Positions 54,826 through 64,000 are shown, counted from the stretch's first letter. The stretch: DNA of 64,000 bases from CBDBES01 sp965204465 (GCA_965204465.1 CBDBES010000002.1:248001-312000); one strand, 5' to 3'. Notes: generated by a model not told the origin, from the letters alone. Made by a program: numbers and translations.

Positions 54826-56673
54826 TCATTTAGAAAGATATATCTTATTGCCATTTTCACTGAATTCTTTTGACTTTTGTTTCATCTGTTTCTGTAAAGC
54901 CTGATCTTCTGTAATTTTCTGCTGAAGAGCATACTCTCTTATTTCTTGTGTAATCTCCATGGAACAGAATTTTGGTCCGCACATAGAACAAAAATGGGCT
55001 TTTTTTGCTCCTTCCTGAGGTAGATTTTCATCATGAAATTCTCTCGCCTTTTCAGGATCCAAGGATAAATTAAATTGATCATTCCACCTGAATTCAAACC
55101 TTGCATTGCTTAATAGATTGTCCCTTATTTGCGCCACAGGATGCCCCTTGGCCAGATCTGCTGCATGAGCGGCAATTTTATAAGAAATGACTCCCAACCG
55201 AACGTCTTCTTTATTTGGCAGTCCTAAATGTTCTTTAGGAGTAACATAGCATAGCATAGAAGTACCAAACCAACCGATCATGGCCGCCCCTATTGCAGAT
55301 GTAATATGATCATATCCAGGAGCAATATCAGTGGTTAAAGGCCCTAATGTGTAGAAAGGAGCTTCTTTACAAACAGAAAGTTGTTTATCCATATTTTCCT
55401 TTATCATATGCATGGGTACATGCCCTGGACCTTCGATCATCACCTGCACATCATGCTTCCAGGCAATATTGGTCAATTCTCCTAATGTTTCTAGTTCTGC
55501 AAACTGCGCCGCATCATTTGCATCCGCAATAGAACCAGGTCTTAGTCCATCTCCTAAAGAAAAGGCAACATCATAGGACTTCATTATATCACATATTTCT
55601 TCAAAATGAGTGTACAAAAAGTTCTCTTTGTGATGGGCTAAGCACCATTTAGCTAAAATAGACCCCCCCCTGGAAACAATCCCTGTAACCCTTTTACTGG
55701 TCAATGGTATATATCTAAGCAATACACCAGAATGGATCGTAAAATAATCCACACCCTGTTCTGCCTGCTCGATGAGAGTATCTTTAAATATTTCCCAGGT
55801 AAGTTCTTCTGCTTTACCACCTACCTTTTCCAATGCCTGATAAATAGGAACAGTTCCCACAGGTACAGGAGAGTTGCGTATGATCCATTCTCTGATCTCA
55901 TGAATGTTTTTACCCGTAGATAGATCCATGATGGTATCTGCTCCCCAGCGACAAGCCCATACTGCTTTTTCGACTTCTTCTTCCATAGAGGAAGTGATGG
56001 CAGAGTTACCAATATTTGCATTGATCTTCACCAGAAAATTTCTGCCAATGATCATTGGTTCACTTTCGGGATGGTTAATATTAGAAGGAATAATGGCCCT
56101 TCCAGAGGCTACCTCATCTCTTACAAATTCAGGGGTTATTTTGACATTTGATGCGAAACTTTGACCCGAATGTATTCTGGAATGCTCTCCATGAATGGAT
56201 TGCATTTCTTCAAAGCATTGATTCTCTCTTATGGCGATATATTCCATTTCAGGGGTGACAATTCCTTTTTTGGCATAATGCATCTGGGTAACATTTTGAT
56301 TCCCACCAATATCTTTTTTGGCGATGAAGGATTTTTTATGAAAAGAATTTTTTACTGACGTTGTGTATTCTGAAAAGTGTCTGTCTGATTCAACAACATC
56401 ATCCCTGGCCCTGATCCAATTTTCTCTAATTCGACCCAGGCCTTTGGTTATATCTACTTCTACGTCGGGATCAGTATACGGACCGCTGGTATCATATACG
56501 GAGAGATACTTTTTATTAAGCTCATTTTGATTCGAGGAAGGCGAGTTTTCAATGAAAATATCTTTCATTGCCACTCTTATATTATGTAATTTCCCTGCCA
56601 CATATCTCTTTTTAGAACGAGGAAAAGAATCTTTTGTGATTTTAACGGGATCGTCTGGTGTATACTGATCCAT
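54826..56673 (-). CDS. thiC: Phosphomethylpyrimidine synthase ThiC
   Basis: ThiC rearranges aminoimidazole ribotide to HMP phosphate, the pyrimidine of thiamine, using a radical-SAM cluster. It has FSLGDGLRPGSIADANDAAQ, MIEGPGHVPMHMI, LTTDIAPGYDHI and the C-terminal cluster motif CSMCGPKFCSM. Its length, 615 residues, is normal. No TPP riboswitch is visible in the 65 bases before the start, so regulation is not apparent. thiD lies 2 kb away on the same strand. Confidence 0.95.
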   Translation of the reverse strand: MDQYTPDDPVKITKDSFPRSKKRYVAGKLHNIRVAMKDIFIENSPSSNQNELNKKYLSVYDTSGPYTDPDVEVDITKGLGRIRENWIRARDDVVESDRHFSEYTTSVKNSFHKKSFIAKKDIGGNQNVTQMHYAKKGIVTPEMEYIAIRENQCFEEMQSIHGEHSRIHSGQSFASNVKITPEFVRDEVASGRAIIPSNINHPESEPMIIGRNFLVKINANIGNSAITSSMEEEVEKAVWACRWGADTIMDLSTGKNIHEIREWIIRNSPVPVGTVPIYQALEKVGGKAEELTWEIFKDTLIEQAEQGVDYFTIHSGVLLRYIPLTSKRVTGIVSRGGSILAKWCLAHHKENFLYTHFEEICDIMKSYDVAFSLGDGLRPGSIADANDAAQFAELETLGELTNIAWKHDVQVMIEGPGHVPMHMIKENMDKQLSVCKEAPFYTLGPLTTDIAPGYDHITSAIGAAMIGWFGTSMLCYVTPKEHLGLPNKEDVRLGVISYKIAAHAADLAKGHPVAQIRDNLLSNARFEFRWNDQFNLSLDPEKAREFHDENLPQEGAKKAHFCSMCGPKFCSMEITQEIREYALQQKITEDQALQKQMKQKSKEFSENGNKIYLSK

Positions 56674-56738
56674 AGTAGTAATGATAAACCAGGCCTGCTT
56701 TTATATGATCCTTATATAATTATAAACCATAGAGATCA

Positions 56739-57137
56739 TCACGCATCAGGATCCACATTTCTGCTTAATATAGTAGAGTAGCTGGATCTATATGCATAAA
56801 AGCCTAAGAAAGCATTTGCTCCGGCCAAAAAAAGAGCAAATAGTATTTCTCCAGGCGCTAAAAATACATGATACAATAAAATATGCAGCGTAACGGGAGC
56901 AAGCAAAATCAAAGCCAAAGCAACAAATTGATTCAACAATAAACCAATGCCTGCTAACACTTCTGTTATTTTCAACACAGGGAAAAAATATCCTGAAGCG
57001 CCTAAACCAGTCATATAAGCTTTCGCATCTGCAGATGATGGCCCTTCCATTGGAATAAACTGAAAAAAACCATTCAACCCAAAAACAAAAAAACTTAACC
57101 CCAACAATATTCGAACAACTTTTACTATCATTTTCAT
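56739..57137 (-). CDS. DoxX family membrane protein
   Basis: The 132-residue protein has four predicted helices and the DoxX-like core RILLGLSFFVFGLNGFF, LGASGYFFPVLKITEVLAGI and LLYHVFLAPGEIL. AAGGAG precedes the ATG. DoxX proteins are linked to oxidative stress and quinone-related complexes; the role here is unknown. It is 65 bases upstream of thiC on the same strand. Confidence 0.82.
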   Translation of the reverse strand: MKMIVKVVRILLGLSFFVFGLNGFFQFIPMEGPSSADAKAYMTGLGASGYFFPVLKITEVLAGIGLLLNQFVALALILLAPVTLHILLYHVFLAPGEILFALFLAGANAFLGFYAYRSSYSTILSRNVDPDA

Positions 57138-57306
57138 AATTCTCCTTTAAAAATTAAAAATTAGATGGAACCAACGCATTGGACCACTACATCCTTAAAA
57201 TATTCAAGGAACTAAAAGTAAAGAAATTTTTATGATTTTGAGTAATAGATCATTATAGAAGGTTACCGTAGGTACGGAAGAGATATTAGCTACTGAATTA
57301 TTTACA

Positions 57307-57335
57307 TTGACAAAATGACTTTGTTTTAGTGAGTA
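57307..57335 (+). promoter_or_regulatory. Possible transketolase promoter
   Basis: A perfect TTGACA at 57307-57312 has only a weak -10 (TGAGTA) 17 bases later. If used, transcription would start after the GTG at 57329 and favour the ATG at 57347 or 57368. Confidence 0.3.
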
Positions 57336-58225
57336 AATGCAGATATATGAAGCATCTGGATGCAATTATGGTCAAAAAACCTTCTGAAAGAAGTGTTTTT
57401 GATTTTAGTTTTATAGCGAATCAGGTCCGTCAGAGGGTGATTGAAATGGTTTATTTGGCTAAAAGCGGACATCCTGGTGCTCCTTTAGGTTTAGCAGACA
57501 TTTATACACTTCTTTATTTTAAGCATTTAAAACTATATCCCAGAGACCCTTTAAAAGGAAAAAGAGATCGCTTTTTGATAAGTAATGGCCATGTATGTGC
57601 TGTTCGTTATGCTTGTATGGCATTGGCTGGCTTTTTTGATGTAGAGGAATTAAAAACTTTTAGAAAATTAGGAAGTAAACTCCAGGGGCATCCTTCTACA
57701 AAATTTATGCCCGAAGTAGAAAATTCAAGTGGATCTCTGGGCCAGGGCCTGGGAGTAGCCAATGGTGTTGCTATGGGACTTAGATTAAAGAAGAACGATG
57801 CTAATGTCTATGTATCCCTTTCTGACGGAGAATGCCAAGAAGGAAGTACCTGGGAGGCAGCCGCGGCAGCTGCTCATTATAAATCAGATAATCTAATTGC
57901 ATTTGTTGACCATAATAATATTCAAATAGATGGGTATATTTCAGACATAATGGATATTAGAGATCTGGAAGCTAAATTCAAAGAATTTGGTTGGATGGCG
58001 ATCTCAATAAACGGACATATTATTGAAGAAATTGATAAAGCATTTGAATGGGCTAAGAAAAGAAATAAAAAACCAAAAGTAATTATTTTCGATACTATAA
58101 TGGGGAAAAATGTTGATTTCATGGAGAATGATCATAAATGGCATGGAGTGCCTCCAAACAAAGAACAATATGAAAAAGCCATGCAGCAACTTAAACAGAT
58201 CGAGACAGAGCTTCTAAAAAAATGA
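57329..58225 (+). CDS. Transketolase N-terminal (TPP-binding) subunit
   Basis: Split transketolases consist of a TPP-binding N-subunit and a pyrimidine-binding C-subunit. This gene encodes the first: AKSGHPGAPLGLADIYTLLY, DRFLISNGHVCAVRY, SSGSLGQGLGVANGVAMG and the TPP motif LSDGECQEGSTWEAA with DHNNIQID after it. The C-subunit gene is not adjacent; smpB follows instead. The first 13 residues are poorly conserved and an ATG at 57368 would give a 285-residue protein of typical size. It acts in the pentose phosphate pathway, exchanging C2 units between sugar phosphates. Confidence 0.9.
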   Translation: MSKCRYMKHLDAIMVKKPSERSVFDFSFIANQVRQRVIEMVYLAKSGHPGAPLGLADIYTLLYFKHLKLYPRDPLKGKRDRFLISNGHVCAVRYACMALAGFFDVEELKTFRKLGSKLQGHPSTKFMPEVENSSGSLGQGLGVANGVAMGLRLKKNDANVYVSLSDGECQEGSTWEAAAAAAHYKSDNLIAFVDHNNIQIDGYISDIMDIRDLEAKFKEFGWMAISINGHIIEEIDKAFEWAKKRNKKPKVIIFDTIMGKNVDFMENDHKWHGVPPNKEQYEKAMQQLKQIETELLKK

Positions 58226-58229
58226 TATA

Positions 58230-58272
58230 TAGACTGGTCCATCTAAATAGCACCAGTAAGTCTTGTTTTATT
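58230..58272 (+). terminator. Probable transketolase terminator
   Basis: AGACTGGT (58230-58237) pairs with ACCAG and GTCT (58251-58262, small bulge) and is followed by TTGTTTTATT. It begins five bases after the transketolase stop. Confidence 0.55.
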
Positions 58273-58413
58273 ATAAATTATGGTTTTAAAATTCCAGGTT
58301 TTAACTTAAAAAAGATTAAAACATTTCTACGATCCAATGAAATGACCAGATGAAAATGGATTAAAAACGCATTCTTAAATATATTTTGAAACAAAAATTT
58401 CTCTTTCGTTTCC

Positions 58414-58899
58414 ATGCGTCAAAAGAAAAATAATTCCTCAATAATTCACATTCTAAATAAAAAAGCAAGACTTAATTATGAAATCTTAGAAGAAATTGAG
58501 TCTGGCATTATTTTAAAGGGCACTGAGGTAAAATCCATCCGCGCAAAGAAGGTAAACCTATTAAATTCTTTTGCGATCATCAAAAAAGGGGAAGTCTATT
58601 TAATAAATATGCAAATAGATCCCTATGAAAATGCCTCTTATTTTAATCATGATCCAAAGCGTTCCAGAAAATTGCTATTAAAAAAAAAAGAGATCTATAA
58701 ATTAGAAGGCAAAATGAAAGGAGCAAACCTTGTGTTAATTCCTCTGAAAATATACTTTAAAAAACATGTGGCGAAGGTTCTGCTTGGAATAGGCAAAGGG
58801 AAGAAAAAACATGATAAAAGAAGCGTACTTAAAGAAAGAGACACAAGAAAAGAAATGGAAAGAGAATTAAAGAGTTATTCCAGAAAATATTCCAATTGA
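58414..58899 (+). CDS. smpB: SsrA-binding protein SmpB
   Basis: SmpB delivers tmRNA to stalled ribosomes. The 161-residue protein shows ILNKKARLNYEILEEIESGI, LKGTEVKSIRAKKVNLLNSF, YENASYFNHDPKRSRKLLL and the basic tail GKGKKKHDKRSVLKERDTRK. The start is an ATG with a basic leader. Its last codons overlap the convergent thiD by 25 bases. No tmRNA gene was seen in the window. Confidence 0.95.
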   Translation: MRQKKNNSSIIHILNKKARLNYEILEEIESGIILKGTEVKSIRAKKVNLLNSFAIIKKGEVYLINMQIDPYENASYFNHDPKRSRKLLLKKKEIYKLEGKMKGANLVLIPLKIYFKKHVAKVLLGIGKGKKKHDKRSVLKERDTRKEMERELKSYSRKYSN

Positions 58900-59675
58900 T
58901 TTAAGATAATCCCATCTTTTCCAATTTTATAAGCATTCTTGATGGCATGGTGAATAAATTTTTTTGCTTTTTTAACCGCCAAAAGGGTGCTGTAATTTTT
59001 AGCCAGATAAGCTGCAATTGCAGCAGAATAGGAACATCCGCAGCCATGCAGTTTTTTTCCATGTATTCTGGGAGATTCTACTTTGTGAATTTTTTTTCCA
59101 TCATATAAAATGTCGATTGCCTCAAATGAAGAAGCAAGATGCCCGCCTTTAATCAGTACATAGGAAGGGCCTGATGCAAGTATTTTTCTCGCCGCTTTTT
59201 GCATATCATCAATATCATTTATCTTCATTTTAGATAGTATTTCGGCTTCATACAAATTAGGAGTCAATATGTAGGTAAGTGGCAAAAGTTTTTTCTTAAA
59301 AGTGCGTAAAGAATACTTAGAGAGTAACCTGTACCCACTGGTAGAAATCATCACAGGATCAACTACCAATTTAGATATTTTAAAATCTTCTATGGCAGAG
59401 GCTACTTTTTTTATGATACCCGCATTACAAAGCATTCCAGTCTTGGCAGTACTTATAGGAATATCTTTGGCTAATGTTTTTATCTGTTGATAGACCATCC
59501 CGGAAGATATATTTTTTATCTTTTCAATTTTAGAAGAATTTTGCGCCGTTATAGATGTGATTGCCGTTAAACCATGGCAGCCTAAAATAGAAAAAACTTT
59601 TATATCCGCTTGTATACCAGCTTCGGCACAACTATCTGAACCAGCAATACTTAAAACAATTGGAATTTTCTGAAT
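58875..59675 (-). CDS. thiD: Hydroxymethylpyrimidine/phosphomethylpyrimidine kinase, apparent AUU start
   Basis: ThiD phosphorylates HMP and HMP-P in thiamine synthesis. The frame has an ATG only at 59498, but it is open upstream and encodes the missing first strands: KIPIVLSIAGSDSCAEAGIQ and then ADIKVFSILGCHGLTAIT, typical ThiD sequence. No ATG, GTG or TTG lies between those residues and the preceding stop at 59694-59696. The ATT at 59675 (ACC ATT CAG) sits where ThiD normally begins and has AGG seven bases upstream, giving 266 residues. Later motifs are STAKTGMLCNAGII, VVDPVMISTSG and HGKKLHGCGCSYSAAIAAYL (the gatekeeper Cys). It follows the GldG-like gene by 18 bases. Confidence 0.88.
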   Translation of the reverse strand: MQKIPIVLSIAGSDSCAEAGIQADIKVFSILGCHGLTAITSITAQNSSKIEKIKNISSGMVYQQIKTLAKDIPISTAKTGMLCNAGIIKKVASAIEDFKISKLVVDPVMISTSGYRLLSKYSLRTFKKKLLPLTYILTPNLYEAEILSKMKINDIDDMQKAARKILASGPSYVLIKGGHLASSFEAIDILYDGKKIHKVESPRIHGKKLHGCGCSYSAAIAAYLAKNYSTLLAVKKAKKFIHHAIKNAYKIGKDGIILNQLEYFLE

Positions 59676-59693
59676 GGTGATACCTATATCAAA

Positions 59694-61583
59694 TTAATGC
59701 AAGTTAGATGGCACTTTCTTTTTTTTCTTGAGCAGTTTAAGATCTTTTGATCTAAGATATAGGATTCCCATGATCAAGATTAAAATGGGCCAAATCAATA
59801 CTACACTATAGAATAAAATATCATCCTGCGTAGGCGATAATTTTACTTTTCCAGAACCCCATCTTTTAGGCACAAGTCCTTTCAGTGCTTCATCCTTTAA
59901 AAGCCATTTAACCGAATTAATGGCAAGTTCATAATTTCTGCCTGGCCATGCAATGAACTGGTTGGTCAAAAAATGAGCATCTGCCAATGCAAGTAGTCTG
60001 GATTTTTTTTGCTTTCTGGAATCCGCTGAAGGCACATCAAAAGATAAGGCAACCGCCAAATTAAAGATTTTTTTATATTCTTTGCCTTGGTCATTAAAAT
60101 TATTTTCTATTTTGTCAACCCATGTATTTGGGGTAGATCGGATCGGAAAGGTCATTTTAAATTCATCTATTTCTTTTTTTAAATTTTTATCTTGCTCGAA
60201 GTGTCCTGGGGTAGGAAATATAGTAAATTTCTCTCTATCTTTCAAATATATAAAAGAATCTACAATAGGATGACTATTATAATTGGTAGTGAGGATCAAT
60301 GAATTTTCCCTTCTCACAGAATTATCTGATAATATTCTTTCGTTCTTATGGACTATCTGAAACATATCTAACAAAAAAGAAAAATCCGTATTCCTTTCAT
60401 TTTCTAATGCAAGTAATATATTCCCTCCATTTTTTAGATAATCCTGTAGGGCCTTTTTCTCAGAAGAGACAAATGCCTTTTGGGGAGCAATAATAGCAAT
60501 AGCATCTGCATCTTCAGGAATTTCAGGCGGGAAGCCAAGGGTAGCATCTAAATATTCAACTTTATAATTGAATTCTTTCAGATTATTATGCCATATACTC
60601 AAAAGCTGTTCTTCAAAATCACCTATTCCGGAATACTCACCATGACCGGAAGTAAAATAAATGGTTTTCTTTTTCCTTGTGATGCTTAAAATGGCAGAAA
60701 TGAATTCTACCTCCATTCTCTTTAGGTCTTTTTCCTTTGCAAGATAGACTGTCTTACTCTTTTCTCTTAGATCAATATCAATTTCATCAGGATCAATGGA
60801 TTCAAAAATAATATTACCATTTCTATCCGTTTTCTTTGCCCTGGCAATCTCCTCGTCTACGAGAGCGTCTACAATGGTGAAGTTGATCTTAGAGTTAGCC
60901 GTAGCGATGCTATTCAACATTAATTCAACTTCTCTTCTGAGTCTATGGAAAAAAGGATAGAACGCGGTGATGGTTACTTCTTTATCAATACTTTTAATGA
61001 GTTTTTCCCCTTGATAAGAAAGAGAGTATTTTCCAATAGAGGTTAGATCAATAGAGAATGGCCTTAACTGGGCAGCATAGTTCAAAGAAATCAGTATAGA
61101 AATTAAGAAACCCAAATTTAAAGCAACATTTCTAACATAATTCACTCTTTTTACATTAGATCTAAGCGCAGATAGACTTGCCTGAAAGAGAGAAATGAAA
61201 ATAAACAGAGCTAATAAAACAACAAGATAGGCTATACCAAAAAATTTTTCCAAGCCCATTAAAATTTCTTTCAGTTCATCTGAATCTGCATTGGATATCC
61301 ATCCCCCCAGTAAAAAATCCAATTGGATCAAGTAAAATACATAAAAAAGAGCCCCTGAACTAAATATGATCCATAGGGATGATCTTAACTGAATAGGATA
61401 ATATTCTCTTATGCTGCCTACAAAAATAAAAAGCAAAATAGGCGAAAAGAATAGAATGCCTACCAGGAACAATGCAATCCTAAAAGTAATAGGATAATCT
61501 GTAAGAAAAATGTTACTTACGAATAACAGAAGAAAATTGCTTACATATATCCAGGATAGATTCTTTTTTATGAAGTCCAGCAT
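59694..61583 (-). CDS. GldG-like ABC transporter auxiliary protein
   Basis: The 629-residue protein has N-terminal helices (about 10-165 with several hydrophobic spans), a long extracytoplasmic region and a C-terminal helix (FYSVVLIWPILILIMGILYL). The extracytoplasmic part includes IYFTSGHGEYSGIGDFEEQL, AIAIIAPQKAFVSSEKKAL and YLKNGGNILLALENERNTD, a GldG/DUF4350-like pattern. Such proteins accompany ABC-2 permeases in gliding and in lipid or surface export. It follows the GldF-like gene by 39 bases; the ATPase gene is not in this window. Confidence 0.82.
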   Translation of the reverse strand: MLDFIKKNLSWIYVSNFLLLFVSNIFLTDYPITFRIALFLVGILFFSPILLFIFVGSIREYYPIQLRSSLWIIFSSGALFYVFYLIQLDFLLGGWISNADSDELKEILMGLEKFFGIAYLVVLLALFIFISLFQASLSALRSNVKRVNYVRNVALNLGFLISILISLNYAAQLRPFSIDLTSIGKYSLSYQGEKLIKSIDKEVTITAFYPFFHRLRREVELMLNSIATANSKINFTIVDALVDEEIARAKKTDRNGNIIFESIDPDEIDIDLREKSKTVYLAKEKDLKRMEVEFISAILSITRKKKTIYFTSGHGEYSGIGDFEEQLLSIWHNNLKEFNYKVEYLDATLGFPPEIPEDADAIAIIAPQKAFVSSEKKALQDYLKNGGNILLALENERNTDFSFLLDMFQIVHKNERILSDNSVRRENSLILTTNYNSHPIVDSFIYLKDREKFTIFPTPGHFEQDKNLKKEIDEFKMTFPIRSTPNTWVDKIENNFNDQGKEYKKIFNLAVALSFDVPSADSRKQKKSRLLALADAHFLTNQFIAWPGRNYELAINSVKWLLKDEALKGLVPKRWGSGKVKLSPTQDDILFYSVVLIWPILILIMGILYLRSKDLKLLKKKKKVPSNLH

Positions 61584-61622
61584 AGTATTTTCATTCCATT
61601 AATTTGATCTTCATCTTTTTAT

Positions 61623-62369
61623 TTATCTCCATCGCGAAGACTGTAATGAGGCGATGGATAAATATAAGTAAAAAATGATCACGCTAAAGAAAAACACGAA
61701 ATGCTTTAATACGAGCACTCCCTGTTCAAAATTCCTATAATGCAAATATAAAGAGAATTCTCTTACAATGTTTTTCATGGGTGAAGAAAGATATGGTGAA
61801 AAAAAGCCCAATAAAAGAAATAATATAAGATTCGCACCAGCCATGATCGCAGTTAATAATTGCACCCTGCTTAAAGTAGAGTAAAAAAGAGAAATAGCAA
61901 CAGAAGCACTTCCCAGAAATAGGTTCCCTATGTAGCCAGATAGAATATGTCCTATCTTAGCATCTCCAAAAAATAGAGGAATCAAAGGAATAGGGATACT
62001 GACCAGAAGTAATATCACCAGAAAGGAAACAGCCGAAAAATATTTCCCCAATATGATTTGAGATTCATGGATAGGGGCTGTTATAAGCAATTCTAATGTT
62101 CCGAGTGATTTTTCTTCTGATATGAGTTTCATGCCTATCAATATCCCAGCAGTCATGGTCGTTCCAGAAAAAGAGTAGAAAATCAATTGCAATGCTTCTG
62201 TGGAACTATTACTTTTATTTATACCCCACCAACCAAGAATTCCATTTACCATACAGGCAAGAGCAAGAATAAACCAACCCAAATATGTTTGAAAAAAGGA
62301 TATATTTTCTTTTTTGTATATTTCAAGTACAGGTAAAAGATAATCCAATTTATACAGACTTTTATTCAT
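61623..62369 (-). CDS. GldF-like ABC-2 permease
   Basis: The 248-residue protein has six predicted helices and a KLISEEKSLGTLELLITAPI segment typical of ABC-2 permeases that work with GldG-like partners. It begins MNKSLYKLDYLLPVLEIYKK. The gene directly upstream of it is convergent-free; its own partner is the GldG-like gene 39 bases downstream. The transported substrate is unknown; the required nucleotide-binding subunit must be elsewhere. Confidence 0.85.
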   Translation of the reverse strand: MNKSLYKLDYLLPVLEIYKKENISFFQTYLGWFILALACMVNGILGWWGINKSNSSTEALQLIFYSFSGTTMTAGILIGMKLISEEKSLGTLELLITAPIHESQIILGKYFSAVSFLVILLLVSIPIPLIPLFFGDAKIGHILSGYIGNLFLGSASVAISLFYSTLSRVQLLTAIMAGANLILFLLLGFFSPYLSSPMKNIVREFSLYLHYRNFEQGVLVLKHFVFFFSVIIFYLYLSIASLQSSRWR

Positions 62370-62528
62370 CTTGATATAATAGGCAAAGTTAAAAAGAAAA
62401 GATCTTCTGACAAGTATTTTTAATCATACTTTTTAAAATAATGATTTAAACTTTCGCCCGATCAATAATAATTTTTATTTATCCAATAAAAGTAGGTGAC
62501 CCTCAGACTTTACAACTAAAAATAGCCT

Positions 62529-63038
62529 ATGCTAAACGAAGGCGATTATATACCAAAGAATTTAAAAGGAACTCTGGTGACCCCCGGGGATATCCAAAAA
62601 GATGGTCATGCAGACTCTGAAGATAAAGAAGTAACTCTGGACTCTCTATATAAAGAAAAGCCATTGGTGCTTTTTTTCTATCCCAAAGATATGACACCTG
62701 GCTGCACGATAGAAGTGAAAAATTTCAGAAATGATCATTTGCAAATACAAAAAATAAAAGACATCCATTTATTAGGATGTTCCAGAGATGAAGCTAAATC
62801 TCATCGCAAATTTATTTCTAAGCATGATCTTCCATTCCCTCTTCTATCGGATCATAAAGGTTCTATTACAGAGGCTTTTGGTGTTTGGGCAGAAAAGAAA
62901 GCATATGGCAAGACTTACATGGGAATCATTCGCTCTACCTTTATCATTGATCAAAAAGGAAAGATCATAAAGAGATATCCTAAAGTAAATGTTATAAATC
63001 ATTCCAGCGAAATTTTAGCTTATTTAAAAGAAATATAA
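62529..63038 (+). CDS. bcp: Peroxiredoxin, Bcp/PrxQ family
   Basis: The protein reduces peroxides by a peroxidatic cysteine. PKDMTPGCTIEVKNFRN places that Cys at 59, and the thioredoxin fold continues with LPFPLLSDHKGSITEAFGVW and RSTFIIDQKGKIIKRYP. PrxQ enzymes usually have a resolving Cys five residues later; here that position is Lys (CTIEVK). Another Cys (LLGCSRD, 83) might serve instead, or it is a 1-Cys type. The 169-residue length is normal. It is followed 18 bases later by pfkA. Confidence 0.9.
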   Translation: MLNEGDYIPKNLKGTLVTPGDIQKDGHADSEDKEVTLDSLYKEKPLVLFFYPKDMTPGCTIEVKNFRNDHLQIQKIKDIHLLGCSRDEAKSHRKFISKHDLPFPLLSDHKGSITEAFGVWAEKKAYGKTYMGIIRSTFIIDQKGKIIKRYPKVNVINHSSEILAYLKEI

Positions 63039-63055
63039 AAAAGAAGATTAAATTA

Positions 63056-64000
63056 ATGGGAAATCCAAAGCTATCCAAAATGGCTATTCTTACTTCTGGA
63101 GGAGATGCTCCTGGAATGAATACCGCTATTCGTTCTTTTGTAAGAACCGGTATTGCAAACAGTGTGGAAATGTATGGTATTCAAAATGGTTATCAGGGGT
63201 TGCTAAAAGAAAAGATCATACCACTAAAATTTCAAAACGTAGGTTTGATCATTAATCAAGGGGGAACTTTTATTAAAACCTCCCGCTCAAAAGAATTTAG
63301 AACAATAGAGGGCAGGCAAAAGGCAGCAGATATATTAAAAAAATTTCAGATAGATGCAATATGTGTGGTGGGTGGAGAAGGATCTTTTAGAGGGGTTTAT
63401 GAATTATCTAAAATTTACCCTGGAAAAGTAGTCGGTATTCCTGCTACCATTGACAATGATATTGCAGGTAGCGAGTATAGTATTGGCTTTGAGACTGCTG
63501 TGGAAACGGCTGTTGATGCCATTGATAAAATAAGAGACACAGCAAAATCTCACGAAAGATTATTTCTGGTAGAGGTAATGGGTAGGTTTTCAGGTCAGAT
63601 CGCACTATCTGTTGCTTTGGCTTCAGGAGCAGAAGATGTTCTTATCCCAGAAGAAGAGACTAACATAGATTCTCTGGTGGCACGGGTTAAAAGGGGAAGA
63701 TCAATGGGAAAGCGATTTGGAATTATAGTAGTGGCCGAAGGGGATATAGTGGGAGGTGCCTTTGAGATAGCCAATAAGCTCAAAGAAAAAATAGATTTTC
63801 CCATAAGAGTTTCAGTTCTGGGGCATATCCAAAGAGGGGGCAAGCCAACTTCTTATGACAGAATTTATGCTTCTAAAATGGGAAAGGCTGCTTTCGATTT
63901 CCTGCTCAATGGTAAGCATAAAGTTTTTACAGGAGTGACTGGGGGGAAAATTAATCCAATTCCATTAGAAGAATCAATGAAAAAAAAGATCACCATTGAT
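63056..64000 (+). CDS. pfkA: 6-Phosphofructokinase PfkA, 5' part only
   Basis: PfkA phosphorylates fructose 6-phosphate. From the ATG at 63056 the frame is open to the window edge (315 codons). It has LTSGGDAPGMNTAIRSF (12-28), CVVGGEGSFRGV (103-114), PATIDNDIAGSEYSIGFETA (129-148), VEVMGRFSG and VLGHIQRGGKPTSYDR. The loop reads GGEG rather than GGDG, as in some actinobacterial ATP-dependent enzymes; GGDD of the pyrophosphate-dependent type is absent. The C-terminal end lies outside the window. It is probably co-transcribed with the peroxiredoxin gene. Confidence 0.95.
   Translation, partial: MGNPKLSKMAILTSGGDAPGMNTAIRSFVRTGIANSVEMYGIQNGYQGLLKEKIIPLKFQNVGLIINQGGTFIKTSRSKEFRTIEGRQKAADILKKFQIDAICVVGGEGSFRGVYELSKIYPGKVVGIPATIDNDIAGSEYSIGFETAVETAVDAIDKIRDTAKSHERLFLVEVMGRFSGQIALSVALASGAEDVLIPEEETNIDSLVARVKRGRSMGKRFGIIVVAEGDIVGGAFEIANKLKEKIDFPIRVSVLGHIQRGGKPTSYDRIYASKMGKAAFDFLLNGKHKVFTGVTGGKINPIPLEESMKKKITID

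Noticed and set aside
56674..56738. TPP riboswitch before thiC
   Set aside because: The characteristic CTGAGA and ACCTGATC-type core segments are missing in the short gap.
63350..63440. PfkA as a pyrophosphate-dependent enzyme
   Set aside because: The loop is GGEG and not GGDD, and GGEG also occurs in ATP-dependent enzymes.

Overview
The window is about 64 kb of AT-rich bacterial DNA packed with short operons on both strands. Several traits suggest a spirochaete near Leptospira. These are a compact bioB-bioF-bioD-bioA operon, many lipoprotein-like signal peptides with relaxed lipoboxes, an LCP-like protein with a LytR_C tail, a transketolase encoded as a separate N-terminal subunit, gliding-type GldF/GldG ABC proteins, and a CIRCE box before clpB. 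This placement is inference from gene content; no rRNA or marker tree was available.

Layout. 1-748: start of rtcB (RNA ligase), running off the left edge. 798-8086: a probable defence operon on the minus strand, in transcription order a ParB-like gene (split), a phospholipase-D/SNF2 helicase and an Eco57I-like adenine methyltransferase (split at an A8 tract). Upstream of it is a 122-bp MITE-like element with an 8-bp target duplication, plus a small ORF. 9094-12337: moxR, DUF58 and nadA. 12488-22959: an LCP-like protein, a very large Calx-beta/GLUG lipoprotein, gatB, a lipase-like hydrolase, a lipoprotein and nnr. 22960-26852: a second accessory island, with a 69-bp tandem repeat, homopolymer tracts and a 1070-aa type IIG-like restriction-modification gene bracketed by 43-bp imperfect inverted repeats. 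26853-32138: ychF and the biotin operon. 32306-33658: a lipoprotein and a frameshifted TPR protein. 33834-36410: clpB under CIRCE. 36479-40214: a DUF2237 protein, a 28-residue-repeat protein, RNase P RNA and an M43-like metalloprotease.

40286-64000 is mostly core metabolism: miaB, cstA, a SurA-like lipoprotein, an orphan ABC permease, mgsA with a PrpD-family gene, an MCE protein, an unusual membrane thioredoxin, fumC, a GT-C glycosyltransferase, pdxH, thiC, a DoxX protein, a transketolase N-subunit, smpB, thiD (apparent AUU start), gldG/gldF-like genes, a peroxiredoxin and the start of pfkA.

The most unusual content is in the two accessory islands. Apparent one-base deletions affect at least four genes. 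They may reflect phase variation and decay, or assembly error, and this should be settled before any biological reading of the split genes.
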